Assembly (NCBI GenBank): GCA_003132085.1
Contig: PKWO01000487.1
Span: 2,348 to 10,240, forward strand
Origin: Oxalobacteraceae bacterium
GTDB lineage: Bacteria; Pseudomonadota; Gammaproteobacteria; Burkholderiales; Burkholderiaceae_D
Length of the DNA: 7,893 bases
Reading direction: 5' to 3'
This document shows, piece by piece, positions 4,469-7,893 of this stretch. The notes below the pieces were generated by a model. That model ran no database searches. It was given only the letters and a program-made list of their open reading frames with translations, and was not told where the DNA came from. Each line of letters begins with the position of its first letter. Position 1 is the stretch's first letter. Position numbers and translations under genes: made by a program.

Positions 4469-7400
4469 ATGAACGCACCTTTGACTTCCGGACAGCGGCA
4501 GCTGTTGGATAATATTTCCCTGAATGACAAATATACGCTGGAGCGCGGTCATGCGTTCATGACCGGCACACAGGCGATGATACGCTTGCCGATGCTGCAG
4601 CGCCAACGTGACTTGGCTGCCGGGTTGAATACCGCCGGGTTCATCACAGGCTACCGCGGTTCGCCATTGGGCAGCGTCGACCAGACCGCCGCCAAGGCAA
4701 AAAAATACCTTGACGCACATCATGTGAAATTTCACCCCGGAATGAATGAAGATTTGGCGGCTACCAGCGTATGGGGCACGCAGCAGGTCAACCTGTTTCC
4801 CGGCGCCCAATATGACGGCGTTTTCGGCATGTGGTACGGCAAGGGCCCCGGCGTGGACCGCTGCGGCGATGTATTCAAGCATGCGAATATGGCCGGCACC
4901 TCCCGCCATGGCGGAGTACTGGTGCTGGCCGGCGACGATCATGCGGCCAAGTCGTCCACCACCGCCCATCAGAGCGAACATATCCTGAAGGCCTGCGGCA
5001 TTCCGGTGCTGTATCCGTCGTCGGTGCAGGAATATCTCGACTACGGCTTGCACGGCTGGGCGATGAGCCGCTATACCGGATTGTGGGTGGCGATGAAGTG
5101 CGTGACCGATGTCGTCGAATCCGGCGCATCAGTCGACCTCGATCCGGATCGCGTGCGGATTGTCCTGCCGACCGATTTTGAATTACCCGCCGGCGGCTTG
5201 AATATACGCTTGCCGGACGCCGTGCTGGAGCAGGAGGCGCGGATGAATCATTACAAGTGGTATGCATCGCTGGCCTATGCGCGCGCCAACAAATTGAACC
5301 GGATCATCTGGGATAGCCCGCATGCGCGCATCGGCATCGTCACCGCCGGCAAGTCCTACCTGGACACGCGCCAAGCCCTGGCCGACCTCGGCATTGACGA
5401 GAGCATTGCCCGCGATATCGGGATCCGCCTATACAAGGTGGGCATGACGTGGCCACTGGAAGCGGAGGGTGTGCGTGAGTTTTCTCGCGGCCTGGAAGAG
5501 ATTCTGGTGGTCGAAGAGAAGCGCCAGATACTCGAGTACCAATTGAAAGAAGAATTATACAATTGGCACGATGATGTGCGTCCGCGCGTGGTCGGCAAGT
5601 TTGACGATACCGGCGAGTGGAGCAATAAACATGACGTAGGTCACGGTGACTGGTTGTTGCCGGCAACTTACGAATTGAACCCGGCCCAAATTGCCCGTGC
5701 GATTGCCAGCCGCATCAGCAAATACTTTGCCGGTCACCCGGTCGAGCAGCGCGTGAAGGAACGGGTTGCATACCTCGAGGCAAAAGAGGCTGTGCTTAAG
5801 GTCAACACCAAGCCGGACCCGAGTAAGGACCGGGTGCCGCATTTCTGTTCCGGCTGCCCGCACAATACGTCGACCAAGGTACCGGAAGGCAGCCGTGCGC
5901 TGGCCGGAATCGGCTGTCACTACATGGTGCTGTGGATGGATCGCGAAACCTCGACCTTCACCCATATGGGTGCCGAAGGCACGACCTGGATTGGGCATGC
6001 GCCGTTCACCAGCGAGCAACACGTCTTTACGAATCTGGGTGACGGCACTTATTTCCACTCGGGTTTGTTAGCCATACGCGCAACCGTAGCGGCCAAGGTC
6101 AACATGACCTACAAGATTTTGTACAACGACGCGGTTGCGATGACCGGCGGTCAAACAGTTGACGGTCCGCTCGATCCGGCGATGATCTCGCGGCAGATTG
6201 CGGCCGAGGGGGTGACGCCGATTATCGTGGTTACCGACGAGCCCGACAAGTATCCGGAAGGGACGAACTGGGCGCCGGGCGTCACCGTGCGCCATCGCAG
6301 TGAGCTCGATGCGGTGCAGCGCGAATTGCGCGCAGCCAAAGGCGTGTCGGCGATGATTTACGACCAGACCTGTGCGTCGGAAAAACGCCGCCGCCGGAAA
6401 CGCAATGAATACCCGGATCCGGCCAAGCGCGCAGTCATCAACGAGGCGGTATGTGAAGGTTGCGGCGATTGCAGCGTGCAGTCCAACTGCCTGTCGGTAG
6501 AGCCGCTCGAAACGGAACTCGGTCGCAAGCGTCAAATCAACCAGTCTTCGTGCAACAAGGATTTCTCTTGCGTCACGGGTTTTTGCCCGAGCTTCGTCAC
6601 GGTCGAAGGCGGAAAGCTCAGGAAGCCGAAGAAAGTTGCCGTTGCCGACAAAGGCGGCGCCGCGCAATTGCCCGCACAAGATTTGCCGCAACCGACTCTG
6701 CCGACCACCGAACAGCCCTATGGGATTCTGGTTACCGGTATCGGCGGCACCGGTGTTGTGACAGTAGGGCAGATTCTGGCAATGGCCGCGCACGTCGAAG
6801 GTAAGGGATGTTCGGTGCTCGACATGAGCGGTCTCGCGCAAAAAGGCGGCCCGGTGATGTCGCATGTGCGTTTGGCGGATCGTCCCGAGGATATCTATTC
6901 GACGCGCGTCGGCGCCGGCGCTGCGGATCTGGTGATCGGTTGCGACGTGATCGTCACCGCCAGCCGCGACGCATTGTCGCGCATGGGTGAGGGGCGGACC
7001 CGTGCGGCGGTCAATTCGACCGGCACGCCGACAGCGGCATTCGTCAAAAATCCGGATTGGCAATACCCGGGCGCCAGCGCAGAAAATGATATCCGCAACG
7101 CCTGCGGCAGCGGCAGCGTCGATCTCGTCGACGCCGGCAGGATTGCCACCGGATTGATGGGCGACACGATCGCCACCAACATGTTCATGCTGGGTTATGC
7201 ATGGCAAAAGGGCTGGGTGCCGCTTTCGGAAGCGGCGATCATCAAGGCGATCGAATTGAATGCGGTGTCGGTGGAGTTCAACAAGCAGGCGTTTGTTTGG
7301 GGCAGGACTGCCGCGTGTGATTTGACGGCGGTCGAGAAATTATCGCGAGCAAACGACGTCGTCGCGCAGGTAATTGAGTTCAAGCGCGGCACGCCGCTCG

Positions 7401-7893
7401 AAGAGTTGATCGCCAAGCGCGTTGCATTGCTGACCGACTACCAGAATGCCGCATACGCCGGGCAATACTTGGCCCTGGTTGAACGGGTGCGATCTGCCGA
7501 AAGCCAGTTGGGCGATGCCGCCAAATCCATGCGGTTGACTGAAGCGGTAGCCCGTTATTTTTATAAGCTGATGGCTTATAAGGACGAATACGAAGTCGCT
7601 CGCCTCTACACCAATCACGCGTTTGCCGACAAGATAGCCGGCATGTTCGAGGGCGACTACCAGATCAAATTCCATCTGGCGCCGCCCCTGCTGGCCAAGC
7701 GCGACGCCAACGGCCATTTGATCAAGCAGCAATTCGGTCCATGGATGATGCGTGCGTTTGGCGTTTTGTCAAAATTCAAGTTCTTGCGCGGGACGGCCTT
7801 GGATATCTTCGGCTATACCGAAGAGCGCAAGACGGAACGCATGTTGATCGACCGGTATCGCCAAACGATCATTAACTTGCTGCCGAAGCTGAC
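4469..7893 (+). CDS. Fused indolepyruvate ferredoxin oxidoreductase (IorA/IorB-type), 3' truncated by window
   Basis: One uninterrupted frame gives 1141 residues with no stop before the window edge; relatives I recall are about 1150-1200, so little is missing. The enzyme oxidatively decarboxylates aryl-pyruvates to aryl-acetyl-CoA, passing electrons to ferredoxin. Order: N-terminal pyruvate-oxidoreductase-like domain (about 25-400); thiamine diphosphate domain with C460-x2-C463 and the motif G524-D-G526 followed by N553 (NDAVAMTGGQ); cysteine cluster C662, C665, C668, C674, C695, C701, C706, probably for an iron-sulfur centre; IorB-like gamma domain starting GILVTGIGGTGVV (752-764); and a C-terminal extension. 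GGAGA (4460-4464) lies 4 nt before the ATG. The substrate may be indolepyruvate, phenylpyruvate or 4-hydroxyphenylpyruvate; proximity to hppD-phhA favours an aromatic one, but the 361-bp gap argues for its own promoter. Confidence 0.93.
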   Translation, partial: MNAPLTSGQRQLLDNISLNDKYTLERGHAFMTGTQAMIRLPMLQRQRDLAAGLNTAGFITGYRGSPLGSVDQTAAKAKKYLDAHHVKFHPGMNEDLAATSVWGTQQVNLFPGAQYDGVFGMWYGKGPGVDRCGDVFKHANMAGTSRHGGVLVLAGDDHAAKSSTTAHQSEHILKACGIPVLYPSSVQEYLDYGLHGWAMSRYTGLWVAMKCVTDVVESGASVDLDPDRVRIVLPTDFELPAGGLNIRLPDAVLEQEARMNHYKWYASLAYARANKLNRIIWDSPHARIGIVTAGKSYLDTRQALADLGIDESIARDIGIRLYKVGMTWPLEAEGVREFSRGLEEILVVEEKRQILEYQLKEELYNWHDDVRPRVVGKFDDTGEWSNKHDVGHGDWLLPATYELNPAQIARAIASRISKYFAGHPVEQRVKERVAYLEAKEAVLKVNTKPDPSKDRVPHFCSGCPHNTSTKVPEGSRALAGIGCHYMVLWMDRETSTFTHMGAEGTTWIGHAPFTSEQHVFTNLGDGTYFHSGLLAIRATVAAKVNMTYKILYNDAVAMTGGQTVDGPLDPAMISRQIAAEGVTPIIVVTDEPDKYPEGTNWAPGVTVRHRSELDAVQRELRAAKGVSAMIYDQTCASEKRRRRKRNEYPDPAKRAVINEAVCEGCGDCSVQSNCLSVEPLETELGRKRQINQSSCNKDFSCVTGFCPSFVTVEGGKLRKPKKVAVADKGGAAQLPAQDLPQPTLPTTEQPYGILVTGIGGTGVVTVGQILAMAAHVEGKGCSVLDMSGLAQKGGPVMSHVRLADRPEDIYSTRVGAGAADLVIGCDVIVTASRDALSRMGEGRTRAAVNSTGTPTAAFVKNPDWQYPGASAENDIRNACGSGSVDLVDAGRIATGLMGDTIATNMFMLGYAWQKGWVPLSEAAIIKAIELNAVSVEFNKQAFVWGRTAACDLTAVEKLSRANDVVAQVIEFKRGTPLEELIAKRVALLTDYQNAAYAGQYLALVERVRSAESQLGDAAKSMRLTEAVARYFYKLMAYKDEYEVARLYTNHAFADKIAGMFEGDYQIKFHLAPPLLAKRDANGHLIKQQFGPWMMRAFGVLSKFKFLRGTALDIFGYTEERKTERMLIDRYRQTIINLLPKL

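Noticed and set aside
3832..4530. Minus-strand open frame of 232 codons spanning the phhA-oxidoreductase spacer
   Set aside because: It overlaps phhA's 3' end and the oxidoreductase start, runs through two hairpins including the minus-strand terminator, and shows no domain or ribosome binding site.
6068..7207. Minus-strand open frame of 379 codons opposite the oxidoreductase
   Set aside because: It lies wholly antisense to a well-supported coding frame with family motifs, and its translation is rich in Arg, Ala and His without any recognisable domain: a shadow produced by codon bias.

Overview
The window carries an aromatic amino acid catabolic cluster from a proteobacterium, most likely a betaproteobacterium of the order Burkholderiales. 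The Oxalobacteraceae are a guess within that order. The basis is remembered protein similarity: a Cca C-terminus, a PhhA-type monooxygenase, an Lrp regulator divergent from 4-hydroxyphenylpyruvate dioxygenase, and the very long fused indolepyruvate oxidoreductase. Base composition looks moderate in GC by eye and was not computed. No database was searched.

Layout, left to right. Positions 1-321 are the 3' end of a tRNA CCA-adding enzyme gene (cca). A gene-free stretch (322-714) holds a REP-like palindrome, a second perfect hairpin and an AT-rich palindrome. A GNAT-family acetyltransferase gene follows (715-1416, +). It converges on, and overlaps by 11 bp, an Lrp/AsnC-family regulator gene (1406-1918, -). 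Divergent from the regulator is a two-gene unit of 4-hydroxyphenylpyruvate dioxygenase (hppD, 2045-3196) and phenylalanine 4-hydroxylase (phhA, 3199-4107), separated by only 2 nt. A 361-bp spacer (4108-4468) carries two strong hairpins, one of them a good intrinsic terminator only when read on the minus strand. The right 43% is an uninterrupted frame for a fused IorA/IorB-type indolepyruvate ferredoxin oxidoreductase (4469 onward). It encodes 1141 residues and is cut by the window edge.

How the genes fit together. PhhA makes tyrosine from phenylalanine, an aminotransferase (not in the window) would give 4-hydroxyphenylpyruvate, and HppD converts that to homogentisate. The fused oxidoreductase belongs to a family that oxidatively decarboxylates aryl-pyruvates to aryl-acetyl-CoA. 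The two activities would therefore compete for, or divide, the same class of 2-oxoacid intermediates. The divergent Lrp-type gene is the obvious candidate regulator. The shared 126-bp region has a perfect 7+7 inverted repeat and an hppD -10 box without a good -35, as expected of an activator-dependent promoter.

Nothing here amounts to a clear new system: the genes are recognisable and intact. The features most worth a second look are the possible minus-strand small RNA and alternative hairpins between phhA and the oxidoreductase, the 18-bp tandem duplication inside hppD, and the candidate regulator site. No tRNA, rRNA, insertion sequence or CRISPR array was seen.
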